Below, piece by piece: positions 26,529 through 34,805 of a stretch of DNA of 64,000 nucleotides. Below the pieces are notes generated by a model, which saw only the letters and a program-made list of their open reading frames with translations, did not search any database and had not been told where the DNA came from. The stretch is from contig NZ_JAPCWC010000010.1 of the NCBI RefSeq assembly GCF_026420865.1, forward strand, positions 62,001 through 126,000. The letters run 5' to 3'. Numbering within the stretch: the stretch's first letter is position 1; the number at the start of each line of letters is the position of its first letter. This DNA comes from Novosphingobium clariflavum. Lineage in GTDB: Bacteria > Pseudomonadota > Alphaproteobacteria > Sphingomonadales > Sphingomonadaceae. The position numbers were made by a program, and so were the translations under genes.

Positions 26529-27862
26529 TGGCCGACAGCTCCCTTCCCGCCAGCCCCCCCGAAAACCACGATGCCGCCCGCGTCGCGCTGGTTGAGGACG
26601 ACGCCGACCTCGCCCGCGCCACCGCGCAATTGCTTCGGCTGGCGGGTTTCGCGGTGGAGACCTTTGCCGCCGCCGCTCCGGCGCTCGCCGCCATCACTGC
26701 CGACTGGCCGGGCGTGGTGGTCACCGACGTGCGCATGCCGCTCGTCTCGGGCATCGACCTGTTTCGCCAGCTCCATGACCGGGACCCCGAACTGCCGGTG
26801 ATCCTGGTGACCGGCCACGGCGACATCGAGATGGCGGTGCAACTGCTCAAGGCGGGGGCCTGGGACTTCCTGACCAAACCCTTTGCCCCGGACACCCTGA
26901 TCGCGGCAGTCCGGCGCGCCGCCACCGCGCGCGCTCTCACGCTGGAGAACCGCCGCCTGCGCAGCCTTGCCGAAGCCGACGACGCGCCGCTGTTCCTTGG
27001 CGAAAATCCCGCGATCCGGCGCCTGCGCGAAATGATCCCGGTGCTCGCCAATGCCGATATCGACTTGTTCATCGAAGGCGAGACCGGCACCGGCAAGGAC
27101 CTGCTGGCGCGCCTGATCCACCGCGCGGGCAAGCGCGCCCGCCACCGTTTCCTGCCGATCGCCTGCGCCGGGGTGCCGCAGGCGCTGGCCGATCCGCTGT
27201 TCACCGCCAGCGGCCATGCCGAACCCGGCCTCGCCGCCGCGCATCGCGGCACGCTCTATCTCGACGACGTCGACCGCGCCCCGTCCCATCTGCAGGAGCG
27301 GCTGCTGCCCTTCGCCGAACAGCGCGTGCTGCGCCGCCGCGACGAGGCCGTGCCGGTGGACATACGCATCATCTCGACCAGCCAGAACGCCGCGGAAGGA
27401 CCGCCGCCGGCGCTGCTGCCGCCGCTGTTCTACCGGCTGGCCGCGATGCGCCTCAGCATCCCCCCGCTGCGCGAGCGGCGGGAGGACATTCCAGCCCTGT
27501 TCGCCCGTTTCGCGGGCGATGCCGCCAGACGCCTCGGCCGCGAGCTGCCGGTGATCACCGCGCCGCTGCGCACCATGCTCGAACGGCACGACTGGCCCGG
27601 AAACGTGCGCGAGCTCGGCAATTTCGCCGAGCAGTTCGTGCTGGGGCTGGGCGATCCCGCCCCTGCCCCCGCCCCCGGCGCGGCGAAAGGGCTGACCGAA
27701 CGGGTCGATGCCTTCGAGCGGGACGAGATCATTGCCGCCGTGCAGGCGGCGGGCGGCGAGATCGGGGCGGCCATTCGCGCGCTCGATCTGCCGCGCAAGA
27801 CCTTCTACTACAAGGTCAACAAGCACGGCATCGACCTGACCGCGCTTCGCCGCAGGGACTGA
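26528..27862 (+). CDS. dctD: DctD-type response regulator lacking the GAFTGA loop
   Basis: This 444-residue regulator has a receiver domain with D67 in VVVTDVRMP and K117 in FLTKPFAP. The AAA+ domain has Walker A GETGTGKD at 184-191, Walker B GTLYLDD at 241-247, and FYRLAAMRLSIPPLRERREDIP. A Fis-type helix-turn-helix ends the protein (GEIGAAIRALDLPRKTFYYKVNKHGI). Between Walker A and B the sequence reads LFTASGHAEPGLAAAHR where GAFTGA belongs. That loop contacts sigma-54, so this protein probably acts at sigma-70-type promoters. It is coupled to dctB by a TGATG overlap. Likely targets are dctA and the porin, through the palindromes at 24668-24724. Confidence 0.9.
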   Translation: MADSSLPASPPENHDAARVALVEDDADLARATAQLLRLAGFAVETFAAAAPALAAITADWPGVVVTDVRMPLVSGIDLFRQLHDRDPELPVILVTGHGDIEMAVQLLKAGAWDFLTKPFAPDTLIAAVRRAATARALTLENRRLRSLAEADDAPLFLGENPAIRRLREMIPVLANADIDLFIEGETGTGKDLLARLIHRAGKRARHRFLPIACAGVPQALADPLFTASGHAEPGLAAAHRGTLYLDDVDRAPSHLQERLLPFAEQRVLRRRDEAVPVDIRIISTSQNAAEGPPPALLPPLFYRLAAMRLSIPPLRERREDIPALFARFAGDAARRLGRELPVITAPLRTMLERHDWPGNVRELGNFAEQFVLGLGDPAPAPAPGAAKGLTERVDAFERDEIIAAVQAAGGEIGAAIRALDLPRKTFYYKVNKHGIDLTALRRRD

Positions 27863-27888
27863 CTGGGCCGTAAGGACTGACCGGGCCG
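27856..27888. repeat. 15-bp direct repeat across the dctD stop codon
   Basis: GGACTGACTGGGCCG (27856-27870) is repeated with one change at 27874-27888. The first copy contains the dctD TGA stop. It looks like a local duplication; no function is evident. The remaining 78 bp before the fecI-like gene show no clear Fur box. Confidence 0.6.
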
Positions 27889-27966
27889 CAACCGTCCCAC
27901 CGTCATCGATCTGACACCGGCAGGCCATAGGAGAGCCGCCGTCCCGCAAGCTTCACCGGTTCTCCC

Positions 27967-28530
27967 GTGCCTGTCATTCGTCCGATCGACATCTGGTTCG
28001 CCGATGAGGTGCTTCCCCACGAAGACCGCTTCTTCGCCGCCGCGCTGCGCATCTGCGGCGCGCGCGAGGAGGCCGAAGACCTTGTGCAGGAGGCATTCGC
28101 CCGTCTCTTCACGCTGGACGGCTGGGCCGCCATCGACAATCCCCGCGCCTACGTGATCCGCATGCTGCGCCATATCGCCATCGAGCGGTTTCGCCGCCAG
28201 CGCATCGTCGATTTCCGGCAACTCGCCGACGCCGATCACCTCGCCCTGGCCGACGACACGCCGGACCAGCACCGCATCATCGCGGGGCGCGACGGGCTGC
28301 GCCGGGTGGCGGACCTGATCGCCGGCCTCCCGGAACGCTGCCGCACCGTTTTTGTCCGCCGCCGGATCGAGGGGGAATCCTCGCGGGCGATCGCGCAGGA
28401 TCTCGGCATCAGCCTGTCGACATACGAGAAGCGGCTGGCCCGCGCCATCGAACTGCTCTCCCGCGCCCGTCTCGACGCGGAGGCGGAACCGCACGGTGCC
28501 GGCGATGCCCAGGCCCAGCGCAAGCGGTAG
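27967..28530 (+). CDS. FecI-like ECF sigma factor
   Basis: This 187-residue sigma factor is read from GTG at 27967, with no strong ribosome site. Region 2 reads FFAAALRICGAREEAEDLVQEAFARLF, with the -10 recognition part VIRMLRHIAIERFRRQR. Region 4 reads LIAGLPERCRTVFVRRRIEGESSRAIAQDLGISLSTYEKRLARAI. FecI-group factors direct RNA polymerase to a TonB-receptor promoter when released or activated through FecR. A FecR gene and an STN-domain receptor follow in order, giving a complete surface-signalling set. The most likely control is iron, but this is inferred. Confidence 0.92.
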   Translation: MPVIRPIDIWFADEVLPHEDRFFAAALRICGAREEAEDLVQEAFARLFTLDGWAAIDNPRAYVIRMLRHIAIERFRRQRIVDFRQLADADHLALADDTPDQHRIIAGRDGLRRVADLIAGLPERCRTVFVRRRIEGESSRAIAQDLGISLSTYEKRLARAIELLSRARLDAEAEPHGAGDAQAQRKR

Positions 28531-28614
28531 AAAATAAATCGGCCGCGGACTTGGCGGGTTTGCCCGCGCCGCTCGTCTCCTGTTCCGGCCTTTGAACTTA
28601 CCGCATTCGGAACC

Positions 28615-29583
28615 ATGAGCATCTTCGACGAGAAACGGCATCGGCACTGCAAGGCGACCGGCGAAGCGGCGGTCTGGCTCGCGCGCCATGAGGCCGGCAC
28701 GATCGATGAAGCGGCTTTCGAGACATGGCGCGGCGCCGCGCCCGGCAATGCCATCGCCTTCGCCCGCGCGCTCTCGGTCTGGCGGGCGGCCGCACCGGAT
28801 CGCGCCGGGTCCGGGGCCGGGGCCGCCGATGTCCATGCCCCCGCACCGGCTCAAGGGTTGTCGCGCCGCCGGGCGCTGGCCGCGTTCGGCGGCATCGGCC
28901 TCGCCGGATTGCTGGCCGCCGGCGGCGTCACCACGCGGGCCTATGCCTGGCAGAGCGCACGCTCCGATGTCGGGCAAAGCAAGCGCCTGATCCTGCCCGA
29001 TGGCAGCCACGCCATGCTGAACACCGACAGCCAGCTGCAATGGCGGTTTTCCGAAAGCGAGCGCAGCCTGTGGATCCTGCGCGGCGAAGTGGCGCTGGAC
29101 TTGCGCGCCGGCGTTGCCGCCCGCGTCCACGGCGACGGCCAGGTCGCCCTGCTCTCGGCCGGGCGGTTCAACGTCCGCATCCAGCCTGCGGCGATGGACG
29201 TCACCGTGCTCGCCGGTCGGGCCTTGGCGGGGAGCGAGCAAGGCACACCGGCTGCGCCCGGCCAGGTCGCCGCCGCCAACGAGGGGCTGCTGCTCTCCGC
29301 CGCCCGGCCCACCGTCCGCCCGGCCAGCCCGCAGCGCATGGCGGCAACGCTGGCCTGGCAGCAGGGCGAGATCGTGTTCGACAACCAGCCGCTGCAGGCC
29401 GCCGTGCAGGAGTACAACCGCTACCTCACGGGCAAGATCCTGATCGCCGATCCCGAACTGACCGGCATCCCGGTCGGCGGGCGCTTCACCTCGACCGATC
29501 CGGCCGCGTTCCTTTCCGCGCTCGATCTGGGCCTCGGCATCCGCGCCACCCCCAGCGGCGGCGGTTTCGTGCTGACACGCTGA
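28615..29583 (+). CDS. FecR-like transmembrane anti-sigma regulator
   Basis: This 322-residue protein has an N-terminal DUF4880 cytoplasmic part with the conserved ATGEAAVWLARHEAG and FETWRGAAPGNAIAFARA. A membrane helix follows around residues 90-110 after a double arginine. The periplasmic FecR domain (about 120-230) has LPDGSHAMLNTDSQLQWRF and WILRGEVALDL. The C-terminal STN-like DUF4974 domain ends SALDLGLGIRATPSGGGFVLTR. It relays receptor occupancy to the FecI-like factor encoded 84 bp upstream. Its partner receptor starts 92 bp downstream. The layout matches the standard FecI-FecR-receptor order. Confidence 0.92.
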   Translation: MSIFDEKRHRHCKATGEAAVWLARHEAGTIDEAAFETWRGAAPGNAIAFARALSVWRAAAPDRAGSGAGAADVHAPAPAQGLSRRRALAAFGGIGLAGLLAAGGVTTRAYAWQSARSDVGQSKRLILPDGSHAMLNTDSQLQWRFSESERSLWILRGEVALDLRAGVAARVHGDGQVALLSAGRFNVRIQPAAMDVTVLAGRALAGSEQGTPAAPGQVAAANEGLLLSAARPTVRPASPQRMAATLAWQQGEIVFDNQPLQAAVQEYNRYLTGKILIADPELTGIPVGGRFTSTDPAAFLSALDLGLGIRATPSGGGFVLTR

Positions 29584-29675
29584 AAAATTTCGCCGCCGCT
29601 TGGCGGTTCGGCCCGGCCGGATCGTCTGGAAGGGCAGAGGCGCCGATCGGCGCCTGCCAAAGGGGTCGTTCATCC

Positions 29676-32357
29676 ATGTCCGCACGGTTTCGCCGCGCGC
29701 CGCTTTTCGCGGCGTTGCTTGCCACGTCTGCTGTCTGCGCCGCATCCGCCACGTTCGCGGCGCCTGCCATGGCTGCCGAGCAGCCTGCCTTCGCCATTCC
29801 CGCCCAGCCGCTGTCCAGCGCGCTGACGCTGTTTGCCCGCCAGGCTAACGTGCAGATCTTTTTCCCCAGCGCAACCATCGCCGCCCAGCGCGCGCCTGCG
29901 CTCACGGGCCGGATGCCGCGCCAGCTTGCGCTGTCCCGCCTGATTGCCGGCAGCGGCCTTGCCGTGAAGAAGGACGACGGCAGGACCGTGATCCTCGGCC
30001 TCGAGGAAGACCGTTCCGAGCCTGCCCCGCGCGGCAGCCGCAGCACCCTTCCCGCCCAGGAGGCCGCCTCCGACATCATCGTCACCGGCACCCGCGCGCA
30101 GGCACAGACGGTGTTCACCGCGCTCTCCCCGGTCGACACGCTGTCCCAGCAGCAGGTCAGGGCCACCGTGACCGCCCGCCTCGACGAGAAGCTGACGCAG
30201 CTTGTCCCCGCCTTCATCGTCCAGAAGCTGCCCGCCTCCGACGGCCCGGAATTCATCCGCCCCGCCTCGCTCAACAACCTCTCGCCCGACATGACGCTGG
30301 TGATGGTCAACGGCAAGCGCTTCCACCGCTCCTCGTTCCTCAACAGCGGCGCCCAGGCAACCGACCTGGCGCAGATCCCCTCCTTCGCGATCGGCCATGT
30401 CGAAGTGCTGCGCGACGGTGCTTCGGCCCAGTACGGATCGGACGCGATTGCCGGTGTCATCAACGTCATGTTCGACACCAAGCCGGGCTTTTCCGCCTAT
30501 GCGCAAGGCTCGCAGTACTCCAAGGGCGACGGCGGGCAGGTGCAGCTGGGCGGCCGCGCGGGCTTTGCCCTGCCCGGCGGCGGCCACTTCGTGGTGACCG
30601 GCGAATTTGCCGACACCGGCGCGACCTCGCGCAGCCGGCAGCGCCAGGACGCCATCGATTTCGCGAACGCCACCGGCATCGCCGTGAAGGACCCGGTCCA
30701 GCGCTGGGGCAATCCGCAGCTCCAGACGATCAAGTTCGCAGCCGACGCCGCCGAGCCGATCGGCGAGGACATGGAAATCTACGGCTTCGGGACGTTCGGC
30801 AAGGGCAAGGGCTGGTCCGACATCAACTGGCGCAACCCGGCGACCACCACTTCGGTGTACAAGCAGACCGCCGCCTTCCCCGGCTTCGACGTCAACGCCA
30901 TCTATCCCGCCGGTTTCACCCCCAGCGAAGGCGTGCGCTATACCGATTTCCAGACCGTGGGCGGACTGCGCGGCGGCAGGAACGGCGACTTCCACTGGGA
31001 TCTTTCCGCCTCGCTGGGGCAGAACGCCACCGCCTTCCACCTGCACAATTCGATCAATGCCTCGCTCGGACCGGACAGCCCGCTGGACTTCTACCTCGGC
31101 CGCAACATCCAGCGCGAGTTCAACCTCAATGCGGACGGCGTCTACACGCTTTCCCTGCCGGTCTTCGCCAGGCCGGTGACGGTGGCCTTCGGTGCCGAGC
31201 GCCGGGTGGAGACCTACAAGATCCGCGCCGGCGACGAAGCCTCCTATGCCGTCGGCCCCGGTGCGGCCTACGGCCTGGCCGCCGGCTCCAACGGCTTTCC
31301 GGGCTTCTCCGACCTTCAGGCGGGCTCGTGGAGCCAGACCAGCTACGCCGGCTATCTCGACGTGACGGTGCCGGTGACGCGCGCGTGGAGCATCGAGGCG
31401 GCGCTGCGCGACGAGGACTATTCGAGCTTCGGCAACAGCTTCAACTACAAGGTCTCGACCCGCTACGAGATCACCCCGGCACTGGCGGTACGGGGTTCCT
31501 ATTCGACCGGGTTCAAGGCGCCGACCCCGGCCCAGCTCCATTCGACCAGCACCTCGCAGGGTCTCGATACCACCACGCTGCTGCTCTACACCACCGGCCG
31601 CCTCTCGCCGCTCAACCCGGTCGCGCAGTATTTCGGCGCCACCGCGCTGAAGCCGGAGACCTCGAAGACCGCCACGGCGGGCTTCGTCTGGCGCACCGGC
31701 CTGGGCCTGTCCGGCTCGATCGACGCCTACCAGATCAAGGTCGACAACCGCTTCAGCGTCTCGCCCAGCCATGTCCTGACCGATGCGATCAAGGCCGACC
31801 TCATCGCCCAGGGCATCAGCCAGGCGGCGGACTATCGCACGATCACCTTCTTCACCAACGACTACGACACCCGTTCGCGCGGGGTCGACTTCGTGGTCTC
31901 GTACAAGCACCCGCTCGGCCCCGGCACGCTCGATGCCACGGGCTCCTACAGCTATACCCAGACCCGGGTCGTCTCGAGCCGGATCGCCCAGAGCGACACC
32001 ACCCGCGTGAAGTACCAGAACGGCCTGCCCGAACATAACGCGGTGGCCACGATCACCTACACGCTGGGCAAGGTCTCGCTGATGGGACGCCTGCGCTATT
32101 ACGGCGGCTGGACGGATTCCAGCGGCAATTCCACCGGTGACATCTTCCAGGACTTCGGCGGCATCGCCTTCGTGGATGCGGGCGTGACCTATGCGCTGCG
32201 CCCCGGCCTGTCGATGCGCCTCGGCGCGGAAAACCTGTTCAACACCTACCCCGCCAAGGCCACGTTCCAGGCCAGCCGCGGCCTCGTCTATTCGCGCAAC
32301 GCGCCTTACGACACCAATGGCGGCAACTACTACGCCCGCCTCGACGTGGCGTTCTGA
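29676..32357 (+). CDS. TonB-dependent transducer with N-terminal STN signalling domain
   Basis: This is an 893-residue receptor. After a signal peptide ending PAMAAEQ comes an STN (secretin/TonB short N-terminal) domain, FAIPAQPLSSALTLFARQ to GRTVILGL (about 35-105). This is the part that talks to FecR in the periplasm. Then come the TonB-box region DIIVTGTRAQ, the plug (VDTLSQQQVRATVTARL, VEVLRDGASAQYGSDAIAG), and the barrel ending NYYARLDVAF. STN plus the upstream FecI-FecR pair makes it a signalling transducer that probably induces its own operon. Its ligand is likely a siderophore or similar chelate. The next gene, a PLP enzyme, overlaps its stop by one base. Confidence 0.93.
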   Translation: MSARFRRAPLFAALLATSAVCAASATFAAPAMAAEQPAFAIPAQPLSSALTLFARQANVQIFFPSATIAAQRAPALTGRMPRQLALSRLIAGSGLAVKKDDGRTVILGLEEDRSEPAPRGSRSTLPAQEAASDIIVTGTRAQAQTVFTALSPVDTLSQQQVRATVTARLDEKLTQLVPAFIVQKLPASDGPEFIRPASLNNLSPDMTLVMVNGKRFHRSSFLNSGAQATDLAQIPSFAIGHVEVLRDGASAQYGSDAIAGVINVMFDTKPGFSAYAQGSQYSKGDGGQVQLGGRAGFALPGGGHFVVTGEFADTGATSRSRQRQDAIDFANATGIAVKDPVQRWGNPQLQTIKFAADAAEPIGEDMEIYGFGTFGKGKGWSDINWRNPATTTSVYKQTAAFPGFDVNAIYPAGFTPSEGVRYTDFQTVGGLRGGRNGDFHWDLSASLGQNATAFHLHNSINASLGPDSPLDFYLGRNIQREFNLNADGVYTLSLPVFARPVTVAFGAERRVETYKIRAGDEASYAVGPGAAYGLAAGSNGFPGFSDLQAGSWSQTSYAGYLDVTVPVTRAWSIEAALRDEDYSSFGNSFNYKVSTRYEITPALAVRGSYSTGFKAPTPAQLHSTSTSQGLDTTTLLLYTTGRLSPLNPVAQYFGATALKPETSKTATAGFVWRTGLGLSGSIDAYQIKVDNRFSVSPSHVLTDAIKADLIAQGISQAADYRTITFFTNDYDTRSRGVDFVVSYKHPLGPGTLDATGSYSYTQTRVVSSRIAQSDTTRVKYQNGLPEHNAVATITYTLGKVSLMGRLRYYGGWTDSSGNSTGDIFQDFGGIAFVDAGVTYALRPGLSMRLGAENLFNTYPAKATFQASRGLVYSRNAPYDTNGGNYYARLDVAF

Positions 32358-33715
32358 TGGAAGGCAGCGAAGCCAAGGCCCACCGGCGGGGCGCGCAACT
32401 CGATCGCCGTGCATGGATGACCGGCGCCATGGCCTCGGGCCTGCTGTCCGGCACCCTTGCCTCCGCAGATGCGGGGCCGGGGAATGGGCCAAGGATTGGG
32501 CCGGGAACTGGGGCGATCGGGGCCGCGCTGCGCCGCGCGGTCCCGGCGGGCCCGCAGGACAGTGCCTACTGGGCCCAGGTGGCGGCCCAGTTCGATGTGA
32601 CGCAGGACATCGTCCAGCTGGAGAACGGCAACTGGGGATCGATGGCCCGGCCGGTCGAGCAGGCCCATGCCCGCAGGCTCGCCCGGGTCAACGCCGAGAA
32701 TTCCTATTACGCGCGGCGCGGCTTCTGGCAGGACATCCTGCCGGTCCGCGCCCGCGCCGCCGCCATGCTCGGCGTCTCGCCCGAGGAAATCGCCTTCACC
32801 CGCGGGGCGACGGAAGCGCTGCAGACCCTGATCGCCGGCTACAACCGCCTGCGCCCCGGCGATCAGGTGCTCTGCTGCGACCTCGACTACGACAGCACCC
32901 AGGCCGCCTTTCGCTGGCTCAGGCAGCGGCGCGGCGCCGATCTGGTAACCATCGCCATGCCCGAACCGGCCAGCCATCAGGGACTGATCGATGCCTATGC
33001 GGCAGCGCTGGAGGCCCACCCCAGGGTGCGGCTGATGCTGCTCACCCATGTCGGCCACCGCACCGGCCTGGTGATGCCGGTCAAGGAGATCATCGCCCTT
33101 GCCCGTTCGCGCGGGGCCGACGTGATCCTCGATTCCGCCCATGCCTGGGGGCAGCTGGACTTCACCATCGGCGCACTCGGCGCCGATTTTGTCGGCCTCA
33201 CCTGCCAGAAATGGATCGGCGCGCCGATGGGCGTGGGGCTTGTCTACATCCGCAAGGACAGGCTGGCCGACATCGACCCGAACATGAGCGAGACCGGCAA
33301 TCCCGACCATGGCACCCTGAGCCGCGTCCATACCGGCACCGCCAGTTTCGCCGGCTATCTGGCGCTGGCCGATGCGCTGGACTTCCACGAGGCGATCGGC
33401 ATCACCGCCAAGCAAGCGCGCCTGCGCCACTTGCGCGACCTATGGGCGGAAACCCTGCGCGATCATCCGGGCATCGAGATCCTCACCCCGTCCGATCCGC
33501 GGCTGACATCGGCGCTCACCGCGTTCCGCCTGCGCGGCCGCAACGGCACGGACCAGAACAAGGCGCTTGCCGCCACGCTGCTGGAGCGCTTCGGCATTTT
33601 CACCGTCCACCGCGAAGGCCTGGCAAGCGGCGCCTGCGTGCGGGTGACCCCGGCGATCTTCACCCCGGACGAGGCGGTGCACCGCCTGGTCGCGGCGCTC
33701 AGGAGCCTCGCCTGA
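32357..33715 (+). CDS. class V aminotransferase-fold PLP enzyme, probably Tat-exported
   Basis: This 452-residue protein has an N-terminal LDRRAWMTG twin-arginine motif (R17, R18) followed by a mild hydrophobic stretch ending SADA. This suggests folded export to the periplasm. The PLP fold shows ITFxRGATEA-like AFTRGATEALQ (147-156), DSAHAWGQLDF at 259-269, and the Schiff-base lysine K285 in LTCQKWIGAP. It resembles isopenicillin-N epimerase/CefD-like proteins. The exported Pseudomonas enzyme PvdN, which edits the pyoverdine side chain in the periplasm, belongs to the same group. Here the gene is translationally coupled to a FecI/FecR-controlled receptor, which suggests it acts on the imported ligand. 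No fold-breaking change is seen. Confidence 0.85.
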   Translation: MEGSEAKAHRRGAQLDRRAWMTGAMASGLLSGTLASADAGPGNGPRIGPGTGAIGAALRRAVPAGPQDSAYWAQVAAQFDVTQDIVQLENGNWGSMARPVEQAHARRLARVNAENSYYARRGFWQDILPVRARAAAMLGVSPEEIAFTRGATEALQTLIAGYNRLRPGDQVLCCDLDYDSTQAAFRWLRQRRGADLVTIAMPEPASHQGLIDAYAAALEAHPRVRLMLLTHVGHRTGLVMPVKEIIALARSRGADVILDSAHAWGQLDFTIGALGADFVGLTCQKWIGAPMGVGLVYIRKDRLADIDPNMSETGNPDHGTLSRVHTGTASFAGYLALADALDFHEAIGITAKQARLRHLRDLWAETLRDHPGIEILTPSDPRLTSALTAFRLRGRNGTDQNKALAATLLERFGIFTVHREGLASGACVRVTPAIFTPDEAVHRLVAALRSLA

Positions 33716-34805
33716 CAGGGGGCCTGACAGGGCGCCGGACAGGGCGCCTGAACCAGAACGTCCAGACCGCCAGCGTGCCCAGCAGCGACAGCGCCAGCCC
33801 GGAAAGCGACATCACCAGCCGGAAGGCCAGGCCGCCGACCTTGGCGGCGTGCAGCGGGTAGAGCAGGTTGTAGCCCCGCACCCGCGCCGGCAGGTCGGCC
33901 GCATCGCGGGTGGCGACGATCCGGCCGCTGTCCGCCGCGAACCACACCGTGGTGCGGCCATTGGGCAGCCATTCGCCGGGGCCGCGCATGCGCAAGGTGA
34001 TGAGACCGCTCTGTCCGCGCGGCAGCGACAGGCTGCGCACTTCGGCATCCGGAAACCGCGCGCGCGCCGCAATGATCATCTCCGCCCAGTCGAGATCGGG
34101 CGAAAGCGCCCTTGCCTGCGCCTTGGGCGCGGCCAGCTTCCGGTCGATCTCCTGCGGTGCGCCCGGGCCCAACAGCACCGCCGACAAGGGGCGGAACACC
34201 AGCACCGCCCCCGTCACCAGCGAGAGCGCCAATAGCGGGGCGACCACGATGCCAAGATCGCGGTGGTGGCGCAAGATGGCGGGCCGCGTCATGCGCGCGG
34301 GCCAGAGCCGCCACTCGAACGTGCGGCGCGTGCGCCACCACAGCACCGACCCGCTCACCACGAAGAACAGCCCGCAGAGCCCGGCGATGCCGATCACCGT
34401 CTCGCCCGCATCGCCTGCAAAAAGGTGCTGGTGCAAGTCGGAGAGCCAGAGTTCGGGTCGCTGCCACTGGCTGTCCCAGCGCGCCACGGGATCGCCGGTC
34501 TGGGTCACGTAGGCCCCCGCCCCGTCCGCAAAGGCCAGCCGGTCGAGCCCGAAATCCGCCCCCGCATAAGTGATCGCGCGGGGCTGGGGCCCATCGCCCT
34601 GCATCGGGCCCTGCATCAGGCCCTGCATCAGGCGCTGCGTCGTCACCGCCAGCACCGCGGTGTCCTGGACCTGCACGTCACCGGCATGGGGCAGCATGAC
34701 CCAGGCATCGCGGTGGATCAGGATCGTGCCGGTGAGGCCGAGCAGCGCCAGCAGGAGGCCGATCAGGCCCCCTGTCCAGCGGTGCAGGCTGTCGAGCAGC
34801 TTCAT
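33699..34805 (-). CDS. PepSY-associated membrane protein, ferric-reductase-like
   Basis: This 368-residue protein has four membrane helices. It starts MKLLDSLHRWTGGLIGLLLALLG, then has a periplasmic loop, the LSDLHQHLFAGDAGETVIGIAGL helix, LRHHRDLGIVVAPLLALSLVTG, and a last helix before an arginine-proline tail. Conserved histidines (H8, and those in LHQHLF and RHHRDLG) could bind haem, as in PiuB/FsqB-like iron-siderophore reductases. Two slippage-type repeats are visible: LMQGLMQGPMQG (DNA near 34600-34635) and RRPVRRPVRPPVRR at the C-terminus. The ATG overlaps the receptor stop upstream, so the pair is one operon for iron-chelate uptake and reduction. Its end overlaps the convergent PLP gene by 17 bp. 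Confidence 0.87.
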   Translation of the reverse strand: MKLLDSLHRWTGGLIGLLLALLGLTGTILIHRDAWVMLPHAGDVQVQDTAVLAVTTQRLMQGLMQGPMQGDGPQPRAITYAGADFGLDRLAFADGAGAYVTQTGDPVARWDSQWQRPELWLSDLHQHLFAGDAGETVIGIAGLCGLFFVVSGSVLWWRTRRTFEWRLWPARMTRPAILRHHRDLGIVVAPLLALSLVTGAVLVFRPLSAVLLGPGAPQEIDRKLAAPKAQARALSPDLDWAEMIIAARARFPDAEVRSLSLPRGQSGLITLRMRGPGEWLPNGRTTVWFAADSGRIVATRDAADLPARVRGYNLLYPLHAAKVGGLAFRLVMSLSGLALSLLGTLAVWTFWFRRPVRRPVRPPVRRGS

